From Streptomyces phaeolivaceus (lineage in GTDB: Bacteria; Actinomycetota; Actinomycetes; Streptomycetales; Streptomycetaceae), in assembly GCF_009184865.1 (NCBI RefSeq), contig NZ_CP045096.1, positions 6,696,001 to 6,760,000 of the forward strand: a DNA stretch of 64,000 nt. The letters run 5' to 3'. The number at the start of each line of letters is the position of its first letter. Position 1 is the first letter of the stretch. Positions 50,721 to 62,157 of this stretch are shown piece after piece. The position numbers and the translations under genes were made by a program. Under the pieces are notes generated by a model that was not told the origin of the DNA, did not search any database, and was given only the letters and a program-made list of their open reading frames with translations.

Positions 50721-50768
50721 CGTCGCCCACATAGCTCGTCGCCCACATAGCTCGTCGCCCACATAGCT
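50721..50768 (+). repeat. three exact 16-bp tandem repeats
   Basis: CGTCGCCCACATAGCT is present three times without change, 13 bases after the mdh stop. There are no spacers and no flanking cas genes. It is a small slippage or duplication product in the mdh 3' UTR. Confidence 0.9.
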
Positions 50769-50776
50769 CACCCACG

Positions 50777-50812
50777 CAGGCCCTGTCCCGGTTTCGACCA
50801 GGACGGGGCCTG
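50777..50812 (+). terminator. mdh terminator hairpin
   Basis: CAGGCCCTGTCC pairs with GGACGGGGCCTG (12 bp with one mismatch), loop of 12 bases, followed by TTCGG. It lies 70 bases after mdh. Confidence 0.7.
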
Positions 50813-50896
50813 TTCGGCGTGTTCGCCGCTATCGTCGTCGTCTGACGCACGTCGTGAGAACACCGACGGTGCGCGGGGGACATCGAGGGGGACACG

Positions 50897-51721
50897 ATGA
50901 CGCGCTGGGACCCGCACCAAGGACGCTGGGTGGACGACCCTCCCGGAGGCGGCGGCCCGTGGGCGCGCACGGCCGCCGTCATCGCTCTCGCCGTGTTACT
51001 CGGCGGCGGCGCCGGCTTCGGGGTGTGGACACTGTTCCGCGACGACGGCACGACCCGTACGACCTCCACGAGCAGCTCCCCGTCGACACCCACACCCTCC
51101 GCCTCGGCGGCGGCCCCGAACAGCGACGACGGCGGCGACACGGACGGAAGCGACGGGAACACGGACCCGGCCACGCCGAAGTCCTCGAAGTCCTCGGAGT
51201 CCTCGGACGCGGCCTCCGACCCGGACGCCGACCAGTACTCCGACCAGGGCGCCGCCCCCGGTTACGTCAGCTCCGACGACCCGGCCGGCTTCACCGTCGA
51301 CGTCCCCTCCGACTGGGACCGCACCGCGAAGACACCGGCAGGCAAGCCCACGGTCGTCACCTACGACTCCCCGGACGGCACCCGCACCCTCCAGCTCTTC
51401 CAGATCAGCGAGGACACCCCCGCCGAGTCCATGGACCTGGCCGAGAACGAGAACTACGGCTTCGCCCGCCTCCCCGGCTACCGCGTCCTGGACCGTTCCG
51501 CCGCCGACGACAGCTTCTCCGAGGTCGTCTACCGCTTCGACGGCGAGGACGGCGCGGGCCCCCGCCAGGTCATCGACCACCGCTTCCGCACAGCCGACGG
51601 CCAGATCTACGGAGCCCGCCTCAGCGCCCCCGAGTCGGCCCCGCTCACCGACCTCCGCGAGACGATCACCATGGCGACCACGACCCTGTGCCCGACGGGG
51701 GCGACCTGCGTACGAGGGTGA
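50897..51721 (+). CDS. single-pass membrane protein with extracytoplasmic domain
   Basis: A 274-residue protein. It opens [15 protein letters not shown], an N-terminal motif seen in many Streptomyces membrane proteins. One helix follows ([20 protein letters not shown]), then a Ser/Thr/Asp-rich stalk (50-115) and an external domain (about 125-274; [20 protein letters not shown]) resembling secreted lipoprotein domains of the LpqN/DUF type. The two Cys near the end (CPTGATC) could form a disulfide. GAGGGGGACACG precedes the ATG. Function unknown. Confidence 0.75.
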   Translation: MTRWDPHQGRWVDDPPGGGGPWARTAAVIALAVLLGGGAGFGVWTLFRDDGTTRTTSTSSSPSTPTPSASAAAPNSDDGGDTDGSDGNTDPATPKSSKSSESSDAASDPDADQYSDQGAAPGYVSSDDPAGFTVDVPSDWDRTAKTPAGKPTVVTYDSPDGTRTLQLFQISEDTPAESMDLAENENYGFARLPGYRVLDRSAADDSFSEVVYRFDGEDGAGPRQVIDHRFRTADGQIYGARLSAPESAPLTDLRETITMATTTLCPTGATCVRG

Positions 51722-51884
51722 GACCGTGCACCGGCCCCCGGTTGGCCCCGGCGAGGAGTCGATCACTAGTCTGAGCGCCGATAAAGCGCGCATAAGACGG
51801 CGGCCGGTTCTCGCTCATCGTGTTCATCGCATCGCGAACCGGCCCCGATACGGCAGGGGCCTCGGGCCCGACGGGGGAGCACAC

Positions 51885-52274
51885 ATGGGAGAACAGCGCA
51901 GGCGGCTGCGGTCCAGCACGGTCGTACTCGGTGGGATGGGCGTCGTCGCGGCGGCCCTGACCTCCTGCGGTTCCGATCCGGACCGCCGCTGCGTGGACCG
52001 TGACAGCTACGACTACGCCAACGGCTACAAGATCATCGCCGACAAGAACTGCAACTCCGGCTCCGGTTCCTCGTCGTCGTACGGCAAGAACCGCAAGAGC
52101 AACAGCAGCGGCAACCGCGGCCAGGGCGATTCGGTCGACGCCGCCTGGTACTACGACGCCGACGTCAGCGCCGGCTGGGCCGACTACGGCACGTTCAGCC
52201 GCAGCGAGGCCGTCGACCGGGACGGCTTCGGCTGCTCGGGCGACGGTGACGGCTCCGGCTCCGGCGGCGGCTGA
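51885..52274 (+). CDS. putative lipoprotein
   Basis: A 129-residue protein. The signal region RRRLRSSTVVLGGMGVVAAAL leads to a lipobox-like LTSC (Cys about 28), so the mature protein would be lipid-anchored. The mature part is short, with CVDRDSYDYANGYKIIADKNC, a Ser/Gly/Lys linker, and WYYDADVSAGWADYGTFSRS followed by a Gly/Ser tail. Tyr and Cys content suggests a small disulfide fold. GGGGGAGCACAC precedes the ATG. It immediately precedes the glutathionylspermidine-synthase-like gene (62-base gap), so the two may be co-transcribed. Function unknown. Confidence 0.8.
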   Translation: MGEQRRRLRSSTVVLGGMGVVAAALTSCGSDPDRRCVDRDSYDYANGYKIIADKNCNSGSGSSSSYGKNRKSNSSGNRGQGDSVDAAWYYDADVSAGWADYGTFSRSEAVDRDGFGCSGDGDGSGSGGG

Positions 52275-52336
52275 CCGGCGGACGAGGGCGGACCAGGCAG
52301 AACCGACGAGGCGGACGAGGCGGACGAGGCAGAACC

Positions 52337-53521
52337 ATGGAACGCCGCACCATCGAACCCCGGCCCGGCTGGCAGGAGACCGTCGAGGAACAGGGGCTCA
52401 TCTACCCGCTGACCCGCCACCCGGACGACTCCCTGCGCCCCTACTGGGACGAGAGCGCGTACTACGTCTTCTCGCTGCCCGAGGTCGAGGCGCTGGAGGA
52501 GGTCGTCGAGGAACTCCACGGCATGTGTCTGGCGGCGGCCGAGCACATCGTCGCCGAGGACCGCTTCGCCGACCTCGGGATCACCGACCCACGCCTCGCC
52601 GACCTCGTCGCCGAGGCGTGGCGCCGGCGGGCCGAACTGCCGTCCGTCTACGGGCGCTTCGACCTCTGCTACGACGGGACCGGCCCCGCCAAGCTGCTGG
52701 AGTACAACGCGGACACCCCGACCTCGCTCGTCGAGGCGGCAGGCCCCCAGTGGTTCTGGATGGAGGAACGCTTCCCGGGCGCCGACCAGTGGAACTCCCT
52801 CCACGAACGCCTCGTCGACGCCTGGAAGAAGCAGGCACACCTCCTTCCGCCGGGCAGCCCCCTCTACTTCGCGCACTCCGCCGGGGACGAGCTGGGCGAG
52901 GACCTGATGACGGTCGCCTATCTGAAGGAGACCGCCGAACAGGCCGGACTGGACACCGACTGGATCTCCATGGAGGACATCGGCTGGGACCGCCTCTCCG
53001 GCCGCTTCGTCGACAGGAAACTCCGTTTCATCCGCAGCGTCTTCAAGCTCTACCCCTGGGAGTGGCTCACCACCGACCGCTTCGCCCCGCACGTCCTCGC
53101 CACCCTCGACAACGGCGGCGGCACCGGGACCACGATGTGGATCGAGCCCGCCTGGAAGATGCTCCTCAGCAACAAGGCCCTCCTCGCCGTCCTCTGGGAG
53201 CTGTACCCGGGCCACCCCAACCTGCTCCCCGCCTACCTCGACGGCCCGCGCGAACTCGCCGACGCCACCGGCTACGCAGCCAAACCCCTCCTCGGCCGCG
53301 AGGGCGCCGGCGTCACCCTCCACCGGCCGGGCGCGGACCCCGTCCTCCGCGAAGAGCCCTGCTGCTACCAGGAGTTGGCCGTCCTGCCAGCCTTCGACGC
53401 CAACCATGTCGTCCTCGGCGCCTGGGTCGTCGAGAACGAGTCGGCGGGCCTCGGCATCCGAGAGTCGTCCGGCCCGGTCACCGACGAGTACGCCCGCTTC
53501 CTGCCCCACGTGATCCTCTAG
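52337..53521 (+). CDS. glutathionylspermidine synthase family ATP-grasp protein
   Basis: A 394-residue protein. The ATP-grasp fold of the GSP_synth family is visible: LLEYNADTPTSLVEAA, MTVAYLKETAEQAG, WIEPAWKMLLSNKALL, YAAKPLLGREGAGV with the nucleotide-binding Lys, and CCYQEL. Close relatives (YgiC/YjfC) join peptides or polyamines through amide bonds; the true substrate is usually unknown. Streptomyces make mycothiol rather than glutathione, so literal glutathionylspermidine synthesis is unlikely. The preceding lipoprotein gene is a plausible partner. Confidence 0.85.
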   Translation: MERRTIEPRPGWQETVEEQGLIYPLTRHPDDSLRPYWDESAYYVFSLPEVEALEEVVEELHGMCLAAAEHIVAEDRFADLGITDPRLADLVAEAWRRRAELPSVYGRFDLCYDGTGPAKLLEYNADTPTSLVEAAGPQWFWMEERFPGADQWNSLHERLVDAWKKQAHLLPPGSPLYFAHSAGDELGEDLMTVAYLKETAEQAGLDTDWISMEDIGWDRLSGRFVDRKLRFIRSVFKLYPWEWLTTDRFAPHVLATLDNGGGTGTTMWIEPAWKMLLSNKALLAVLWELYPGHPNLLPAYLDGPRELADATGYAAKPLLGREGAGVTLHRPGADPVLREEPCCYQELAVLPAFDANHVVLGAWVVENESAGLGIRESSGPVTDEYARFLPHVIL

Positions 53522-53728
53522 ACCGAGTGCGCCCCCGAACGGGACAGCGCGCCGTCGTTCGTATGGTGGACGTCGGGGTTCCGGCGTCCCCGGTGCCCGA
53601 TAGGGTGGCCGACGGGTCGTGACTGGCGCGCTGGGATGGGACGGACCATCGGGGAGCGGCCCGGGATGGATGAGTGCCGTGCGCCTGGGCCGTACCGTGA
53701 ACGCTGAACGCAACGTCCGGAGGTCCCC

Positions 53729-56435
<2,707 letters not shown>

Positions 56436-56645
56436 GCCGCACCACCTCTGCCCCGAGCGCCCGATCGCACCACCGGTCGCACCACCGGTCGCACCACCGA
56501 CAGCGCCGCACATCACTCCCGCTGCGCCTGCCCGGAACACCGCCATGGCCGTACAGTCGATAGCCGGTGCGGTCGAAGGCCGGTGCGACGGGGCGCGGCC
56601 GACAAGGACTACGACAACTCGCATGACACGACGACAGGAGACGAC

Positions 56646-57227
56646 GTGGGGACCGTAACGATCGGTGTGTCGATCGCGGTCCCGGAGCCCCACGGCAGCC
56701 AGCTCCAGGAGCGGCGCGCGGGCTTCGGCGACGCCGCTGCTCACGGCATCCCCACGCATGTCACGCTGCTCCCGCCGACAGAGGTCGGGGCCGTCGAGCT
56801 GCCGGCCGTCGAGGCGCACCTCGCCGAGGTCGCGTCGACCGGCCGGCCCTTCCCGATGCGGCTGTCCGGCACGGGCACCTTCCGCCCGCTGTCACCCGTC
56901 GTGTTCGTACGGGTCGTCGAGGGCGCCGAGGCCTGCACCTGGCTGCAGAAGCAGGTCCGGGACGCCTCCGGGCCGGTGGCCCGCGAGCTGAACTTCCCGT
57001 ACCACCCGCATGTCACCGTGGCGCACGGCATCGCCGAGGAGGCGATGGACCGGGCGTTCGAGGAACTCGCCGGGTACGAGGCCCAGTGGCCCTGCACCGG
57101 CTTCGCGCTCTACGAACAGGGACCCGACGGCGTCTGGCGCAAGCTGCGCGAGTTCGCGTTCGGCGGGTCCGTCGTGCCGCCACAGGCGGGCGCACCCGTG
57201 GGGGACACGACACTCCCGACCCGCTGA
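56646..57227 (+). CDS. 2'-5' RNA ligase family (2H phosphoesterase) protein
   Basis: A 193-residue protein. The two H-x-T motifs that define the 2H superfamily are present: HVTLLPP (His38-Thr40) and HVTVAHG (His122-Thr124). Such proteins hydrolyse or ligate 2'-5' or cyclic phosphodiester bonds in RNA or nucleotides; the physiological substrate here is unknown. GTG 56646 follows AGGAGACGAC. The upstream 200 bases contain three imperfect GCACCACCGGTC repeats. The gene is convergent with the DprE2-like gene, with stops eight bases apart. Confidence 0.85.
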   Translation: MGTVTIGVSIAVPEPHGSQLQERRAGFGDAAAHGIPTHVTLLPPTEVGAVELPAVEAHLAEVASTGRPFPMRLSGTGTFRPLSPVVFVRVVEGAEACTWLQKQVRDASGPVARELNFPYHPHVTVAHGIAEEAMDRAFEELAGYEAQWPCTGFALYEQGPDGVWRKLREFAFGGSVVPPQAGAPVGDTTLPTR

Positions 57228-57235
57228 CCCTCCCG

Positions 57236-57991
57236 CTACAGCGGCAGGCGGCGGAACACCGCCCTCGGTACGTGCCTCAGTGCCGCCATGACCAGACGCA
57301 GCGCACCCGGTACCCAGACCGTCTCCGAGCGGCGGCGCAGGCCCAGCTCGATGGCGGCGGCCACCGCCTCCGGGGTCGTGGCCAGCGGTGATTCCGGGAG
57401 GCCCGCGGTCATGCTGGTGCGGACGAAGCCGGGGCGGACCAGCATCACATGCGCGCCGGTGCCGTGGAGGGCGTCGCCGAGGCCCTGGGTGAAGGTGTCC
57501 AGGCCGGCCTTGCTGGAGCCGTAGATGAAGTTGGAGCGGCGGGCGCGCTCGGCGGCGACGGAGGACAGGACGACGAGGGAGCCGTGCCCCTGTGCCTGGA
57601 GGGCCCGCCCGCAGACCAGTGCCGACGAGACGGCGCCCGTGTAGTTGGTCTGGGCGACCCGCGCGGCGGCCACCGGGTCGCGCTCGTCGTTCGCCTGGTC
57701 GCCGAGGACACCGAAGGCGAGCAGGACCATGTCGATGTCGCCCTCGGCGAAGACCTTGCCGAGGATCGCCTCGTGGGACTCCGGGTCGAGCGCGTCGAAG
57801 GAGATCGTGTGGGTCTCCGCGCCGAGTCCGCGCAGATGACCGGCCGCGTTCTCCAGATCCTGCGAGGGGCGCCCCGCCAGCCACACCGTGCGGGTGCGGC
57901 GGGCGATCAGCCGACGGGCCGTGGCGAGCGCGATGTCCGACGTACCGCCGAGGATCAGCAGGGACTGGGGGGTGCCGAAGGCGTCCTTCAT
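57236..57991 (-). CDS. dprE2: DprE2-type decaprenylphosphoryl-2-keto-ribose reductase (SDR)
   Basis: A 251-residue short-chain dehydrogenase. The cofactor site is ILGGTSDIALATARRL, and the catalytic residues are Tyr157 and Lys161 (YGSSKAG) with Ser near 144. DprE2 reduces the 2-keto intermediate made by DprE1, completing epimerisation of decaprenylphosphoryl-ribose to -arabinose (DPA). AGGAGCTGTC precedes the ATG. It lies immediately downstream of the DprE1-like gene (62 bases), on the same strand. The identity is based on this pairing and on similarity to the mycobacterial enzyme as remembered. Confidence 0.85.
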   Translation of the reverse strand: MKDAFGTPQSLLILGGTSDIALATARRLIARRTRTVWLAGRPSQDLENAAGHLRGLGAETHTISFDALDPESHEAILGKVFAEGDIDMVLLAFGVLGDQANDERDPVAAARVAQTNYTGAVSSALVCGRALQAQGHGSLVVLSSVAAERARRSNFIYGSSKAGLDTFTQGLGDALHGTGAHVMLVRPGFVRTSMTAGLPESPLATTPEAVAAAIELGLRRRSETVWVPGALRLVMAALRHVPRAVFRRLPL

Positions 57992-58053
57992 GACAGCTCC
58001 TGGGTGTGGGGGTGGGGACAGGGGGTTCCGGGGGCCACCGGTGTCGTGGGCCG

Positions 58054-59463
58054 CTACAGGCCCAGACGGCGGGCCAGGTCCGACACGAAGACCCCGGCCG
58101 GGTCCAACTCCCGCCGCAGCGCGCGGAATTCGGGCAGCCGGGGATACATCGCGGCCAGCAGTTCGGGGCGCAGCCGGGCGTCCTTCGCCAGATAGACGCG
58201 GCCGGCGGCGCCGGCGACCTCCTCGTCGAGCGTGTCCAGGAAGGCGCCGAGTCCGGGCAGGCCCGCCGGGATGTCCAGGGCGAGGGTCCAGCCCGGCATC
58301 GGGAAGGACAGCCAGCCGGGGTCGCCCTCGCCGAACCGCTTCAGGACGGCGAGGAAGGAGGCGCAGCGGCGCGCCGAGACCCGGTCCACGATCCGGCGCA
58401 GGGCCTCCTCCTGGCCGTACCCGACGACGAACTGGTACTGGACGAAGCCGGACCGGCCGTAGATCCGGTTCCAGTGCGGGACCCCGTCGAGGGGGTGGAA
58501 GAAGGAGGAGATCCGCTGCGGCTCGCCCGTGCGGGAGCGGGGTGCGCGGCGGTACCACAGCTCGTTGAAGAGGCCCACGGCCGTACGGCCGAGGAGGCCG
58601 TCCGGGAGATGGGCGGGGGCGGCCGGGAGCCGCCGGGTCCGGAACTCCAACGGCCTGCCGAGAGGGCCGCGCAGCGCCTCCAGGGGGGCGTGGTCGCCGC
58701 GGGTCAGGACCGCGCGGCCGGTCGACGCGCCCCTGGCGAGGAGGTCGATCCAGGCGACGGAGTAGCGGTGGTGGCGGTCGCCGGCCGTGAGCCGGGCGAG
58801 GAGGTCGTCGAGGTCGCGGGCGCGTTCGGTGTCGACGGACATCCAGGACGTCTCGACGGGCAGGAGACGGACCGTCGCGGTGAGGATGACACCGGTCAGG
58901 CCCATACCTCCGGCCGTGGCGTCGAAGAGCGGGGTGCCGGGGACGACCGTGCGGATCTCGCCGTCCGCCGTCAGCAGATCGAGGGACAGGACATGGCGGG
59001 CGAACGACCCGGACACATGGTGGTTCTTGCCGTGGATGTCGGCCGCGACGGCACCGCCGACGGTCACCTGACGGGTCCCGGGCGTCACCGGCACGAACCA
59101 GCCCAGCGGGAGCAGCACCTCCATCAGCCGGTGCAGCGAGACCCCCGCGTCGCACAGGACCGTGCCGCCGTCCGCGTCGATGGCGTGGATCCGGTCGAGG
59201 CCCGTCATGTCGAGGACGGTCCCGCCCGCGTTCTGCGCCGCGTCCCCGTACGCCCGCCCGAGCCCCCGGGCGATCCCGCCGCGCGCCCCGCACGCCCGTA
59301 CGGCGGTCGCGGCCTCGTCGTACGTACGCGGGCGGAGCAGCAGGGCGGTGGTCGGGGCGGTACGGCCCCAGCCGGTGACGGGGGCCGTGCGGCCCGGGGC
59401 GGCGGCAGGACCGGGGGCGGGGGGTGCGGGAGCCGGAGGGGCTGGGGCGGCGTCGGCTGGCAT
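58054..59463 (-). CDS. dprE1: DprE1-type FAD-dependent oxidoreductase
   Basis: A 469-residue protein. A Pro/Ala-rich start precedes the FAD-binding domain (RGLGRAYGDAAQNAGGTVLD, then ADIHGKNHHVSGSF). DprE1 oxidises decaprenylphosphoryl-ribose at C2. Mycobacterial catalytic or flavin-site residues seem conserved: His144 and Lys146 (H132/K134) and Lys427 (K418). The benzothiazinone-reactive Cys387 corresponds to Ala396 in GWTLALDIP, so this enzyme should be insensitive to covalent inhibitors. It is divergent from the phosphatase and UbiA genes; together they form a DPA set. Confidence 0.88.
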   Translation of the reverse strand: MPADAAPAPPAPAPPAPGPAAAPGRTAPVTGWGRTAPTTALLLRPRTYDEAATAVRACGARGGIARGLGRAYGDAAQNAGGTVLDMTGLDRIHAIDADGGTVLCDAGVSLHRLMEVLLPLGWFVPVTPGTRQVTVGGAVAADIHGKNHHVSGSFARHVLSLDLLTADGEIRTVVPGTPLFDATAGGMGLTGVILTATVRLLPVETSWMSVDTERARDLDDLLARLTAGDRHHRYSVAWIDLLARGASTGRAVLTRGDHAPLEALRGPLGRPLEFRTRRLPAAPAHLPDGLLGRTAVGLFNELWYRRAPRSRTGEPQRISSFFHPLDGVPHWNRIYGRSGFVQYQFVVGYGQEEALRRIVDRVSARRCASFLAVLKRFGEGDPGWLSFPMPGWTLALDIPAGLPGLGAFLDTLDEEVAGAAGRVYLAKDARLRPELLAAMYPRLPEFRALRRELDPAGVFVSDLARRLGL

Positions 59464-59617
59464 GACCGCGACCGTATCGCCGCGTGTGCGGAGGAATCGG
59501 GCGCTTCGGCCCGGCCGCTCTGCCGCCTCACCGAAATGGGTGATTAACGGGTGATCAAGGGGATGTCGTTCAAGATTGCCGTAATTCTGGGACGGCCGCC
59601 TAGAAGAGTGACACGGC

Positions 59618-60160
59618 ATGGATGAAGTTGACGTCGTCGACGCTGTGCGCGGCCTGGACCGGCGGCTGCTCTCCGCGCTCCACGCCCGTGCCGCCGACCC
59701 CCGCGTGGCCACCGCCGCGCGCGGGCTGTCCTGGGTGGGGGAGCACGGCCTGCTGTGGCTCGCGGCCGGACTGGCCGGGGCCGCCGTCGACCGGGAGCGG
59801 CGCGCTGTCTGGCTGCGCGGCACGGCGCTGACCGCCGGGGCGCATCTGGCCAGCATGGGCGTCAAGCGGGCCGTACGACGGCCCCGCCCCGCGCATGTCG
59901 AGCCCCTCGTCCGCACCGCCGGACGGCACTCCTTCCCCAGCTCGCACGCGAGTTCGGCCACGGCGGCGGTGGCCGTCGTGGCCCACGGCGCGCTGGGCGG
60001 CCCGCTGCTGCTCCCCGCCGCCGCCCCGCTCGCCGCCGCGATGTGCCTCTCCCGGCTGGTGGCCGGGGTGCACTACCCGTCGGACGTGGCGGCGGGCGTC
60101 GCCCTCGGGGCGCTCACGGCCCGGCTCGGCGCGCACTGGGTGGTGAACGGCCATGGCTGA
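59618..60160 (+). CDS. PAP2-family membrane phosphatase (putative DPPR phosphatase)
   Basis: A 180-residue protein of about four to five helices. The three PAP2 signatures are present: KRAVRRPRP (83-91), PSSH (107-110, catalytic His110), and SRLVAGVHYPSD (145-156, with Arg146 and His152). In the DPA pathway such an enzyme removes the 5-phosphate from decaprenylphosphoryl-5-phosphoribose. The pathway role is inferred from neighbours. The stop overlaps the UbiA start by eight bases, so translation is coupled. Confidence 0.85.
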   Translation: MDEVDVVDAVRGLDRRLLSALHARAADPRVATAARGLSWVGEHGLLWLAAGLAGAAVDRERRAVWLRGTALTAGAHLASMGVKRAVRRPRPAHVEPLVRTAGRHSFPSSHASSATAAVAVVAHGALGGPLLLPAAAPLAAAMCLSRLVAGVHYPSDVAAGVALGALTARLGAHWVVNGHG

Positions 60161-61094
60161 GCGCACGGTGGTCCTGGAGCGCCGGACGCTCCCCGGGCGG
60201 GCGCCCCTGAGGGCAGGCCTCGCCCTCGGCCTCCTGCGCACCGCGCGCCCCCGCCAGTGGATCAAGAACATCCTGGTCGTCGCCGCGCCCGCGGCGGCCG
60301 GGGAACTCCTCACACCCCGCGCGCTCACCCGGCTCCCCCTCGTCTTCGTCCTCTTCACGGCCTGCGCCGCCGCCGTGTACCTCGTCAACGACGCCCGGGA
60401 CGCCGAGGCGGACCGCGCGCACCCGGTCAAGCGCCACCGCCCGGTCGCCGCCGGACAGGTGCCCGTACCGGTCGCGTACGCCGTCGGGGGCGCCCTGGCC
60501 GTGCTCGCGCCCCTGGCCGCCGCCTGGCTCTGCCCGCCGTACGTCTCCCTGTTGCTGCTCGCGTACCTCGGCCTCCAACTCGCCTACTGCGTCAGCCTCA
60601 AGCACGTCCTGGTCGTCGATCTCGCGGTCGTCACCACCGGGTTCCTGATGCGGGCGATGAGCGGCGGACTCGCGCTGGGCATCCCGCTGTCACGCTGGTT
60701 CCTGATCACCACCGGGTTCGGCGCGCTGTTCATGGTCGCCGCCAAGCGGTACTCCGAGGCCGTGCAGATGGCCGACCGGCCCGGCGCGACCCGGGCGCTG
60801 CTCACCGAGTACACGGCCGGCTATCTGCGCTTCGTCTGGCAGCTGGCCGCCGGGGTCGCCGTCCTCGGCTACTGCCTCTGGGCCCTGGAGGAGGGCGGCG
60901 TACCGAACACCGGCGTCCTGCCCTGGCGTCAACTCTCCATGGTCGCCTTCGTCCTGGGCGTCCTGCGCTACGCCGTCTTCGCCGACCGGGGCACGGCGGG
61001 CGAGCCCGAGGACGTCGTCCTGCACGACCGCCCGCTCACCCTCGTCGTGGCGGCCTGGATGACGATGTACGCGCTCGCGGTGGCGGACTGGTGA
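60153..61094 (+). CDS. UbiA-type decaprenyl-phosphate phosphoribosyltransferase
   Basis: A 313-residue membrane protein of about nine helices. The first Asp-rich motif is N-D-A-R-D-A-E-A-D (79-87), directly followed by HPVKRHRP, the pattern typical of DPPR synthases (Rv3806c-like) that attach phosphoribose from PRPP to a polyprenyl phosphate. A second acidic site is reduced to VVDLAVVTTGFLMRAMSGG. Coupled to the PAP2 phosphatase. It supplies the substrate for DprE1/DprE2 encoded divergently. Polyprenyl length is unknown in this host. Confidence 0.87.
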   Translation: MAERTVVLERRTLPGRAPLRAGLALGLLRTARPRQWIKNILVVAAPAAAGELLTPRALTRLPLVFVLFTACAAAVYLVNDARDAEADRAHPVKRHRPVAAGQVPVPVAYAVGGALAVLAPLAAAWLCPPYVSLLLLAYLGLQLAYCVSLKHVLVVDLAVVTTGFLMRAMSGGLALGIPLSRWFLITTGFGALFMVAAKRYSEAVQMADRPGATRALLTEYTAGYLRFVWQLAAGVAVLGYCLWALEEGGVPNTGVLPWRQLSMVAFVLGVLRYAVFADRGTAGEPEDVVLHDRPLTLVVAAWMTMYALAVADW

Positions 61095-61106
61095 CCCGGC
61101 GCCCTC

Positions 61107-61209
61107 AGGGCCCTTCTGATGGATCTCCGTGGCGTCGCGACGCCCGGCACGCACTCTCGCCGCACCGGACGCCGCTCCTTTTCCCACGGAGATCCATCAG
61201 AAGGGCCCT
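61107..61209. repeat. perfect 26-bp inverted repeat with 51-base spacer
   Basis: Arms 61107-61132 and 61184-61209 are exact reverse complements (start AGGGCCCTTCTGATGGATCT). The spacer GCGTCGCGACGCC region forms a further small hairpin. It starts 12 bases after the UbiA stop and ends 49 bases before the next gene on the same strand. It may be a terminator, a processing site or a small non-autonomous mobile element; I see no clear target-site duplication. Confidence 0.85.
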
Positions 61210-61257
61210 AGGGGGTACCCGGTATCGGTCGGCGACGAGTGGGGCAGAGTTCGGATC

Positions 61258-62157
61258 ATGGACTGGCTGAAAAAGCTCCCCGGGATCGGTCCCCTGGTGG
61301 AGCGTCTGACGACGACGCACGCGTGGCGGTCGTACGAGCGGCTGGAGCGGGTGAGGTGGACCCGGCTGGCCGCGGCGATGACCTTCATCAGCTTCCTGGC
61401 GCTGTTCCCGCTGCTCACCGTGGCCGCCGCGATCGCCGCGGCGGCCCTCGGCAAGGACGGACAGCGGGATCTGGAGGACCGGCTCGCCGAGCAGGTGCCC
61501 GGCATCGCCGACCAGCTCGACATCGCTGGCCTCGTCGCCAACGCGGGCACGATCGGGGTCATCGCCGGCGCGCTGCTGCTGTTCACCGGCATCGGCTGGG
61601 TCGGCGAGATGCGCGGCTGTCTGCGCGTGGTCTGGGAGAAGCCGGACGACGACGAGAACTTCTTCCTCGCCAAGGCCAAGGACACGGGCGCCTTGCTCGG
61701 TCTCGGAGGCGCGGTCCTGGTCTCCCTGGCCGCCTCCACCTCCGCGTCCTGGGCCGTCGGCCGGTTCGCCGACCAGCTCGGCATCGACCGTGACGGCTGG
61801 GGCGGCATCCTGCTGCGCGTCGCCGCGTTCGCCGTCGCCGTCCTGGCCGACTTCCTGCTCCTGCTCTACGTCCTCACCCTGCTGCCCGGCGTCCAGCCGC
61901 CCCGCCGCCGCCTCGTCGTGGCCGCCCTCATAGGAGCCATCGGCTTCGAACTCCTCAAGCTCCTCCTCAGCGGCTACATGCAGGGCGTCGCCGCCAAGAG
62001 CATGTACGGCGCCTTCGGCGTCCCCATCGCCCTGCTCCTCTGGATCAACTTCACGAGCAAACTCCTGCTGTACTGCGCGGCTTGGACGGCAGAGGGCACG
62101 AAGGAGAGTGGGGAGGCGGCGGACCTGGAGCTTCGGGCCGAGGACAGCGCCCCGTAA
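61258..62157 (+). CDS. YihY/BrkB family membrane protein
   Basis: A 299-residue protein with six helices and the family's conserved landmarks: RLAAAMTFISFLALFPLLTV, the GALLLFTGIGWVGEMRGCL segment and the final FGVPIALLLWINFTSKLLLY. The family is often annotated ribonuclease BN by mistake; a transporter or lipid-related role is more likely but unproved. ATG 61258 is chosen; GTG 61249 is in frame but would only add three residues. It is separated from the DPA genes by the 26-bp inverted repeat. A dispersed repeat follows the stop directly. Confidence 0.87.
   Translation: MDWLKKLPGIGPLVERLTTTHAWRSYERLERVRWTRLAAAMTFISFLALFPLLTVAAAIAAAALGKDGQRDLEDRLAEQVPGIADQLDIAGLVANAGTIGVIAGALLLFTGIGWVGEMRGCLRVVWEKPDDDENFFLAKAKDTGALLGLGGAVLVSLAASTSASWAVGRFADQLGIDRDGWGGILLRVAAFAVAVLADFLLLLYVLTLLPGVQPPRRRLVVAALIGAIGFELLKLLLSGYMQGVAAKSMYGAFGVPIALLLWINFTSKLLLYCAAWTAEGTKESGEAADLELRAEDSAP

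Noticed and set aside
50721..50768. CRISPR array
   Set aside because: Repeats are directly abutting with no spacers and no cas genes nearby.
58006..59547. 513-codon plus-strand frame over dprE1
   Set aside because: It overlies the DprE1 gene on the opposite strand and encodes only Gly/Glu/Arg-rich sequence.
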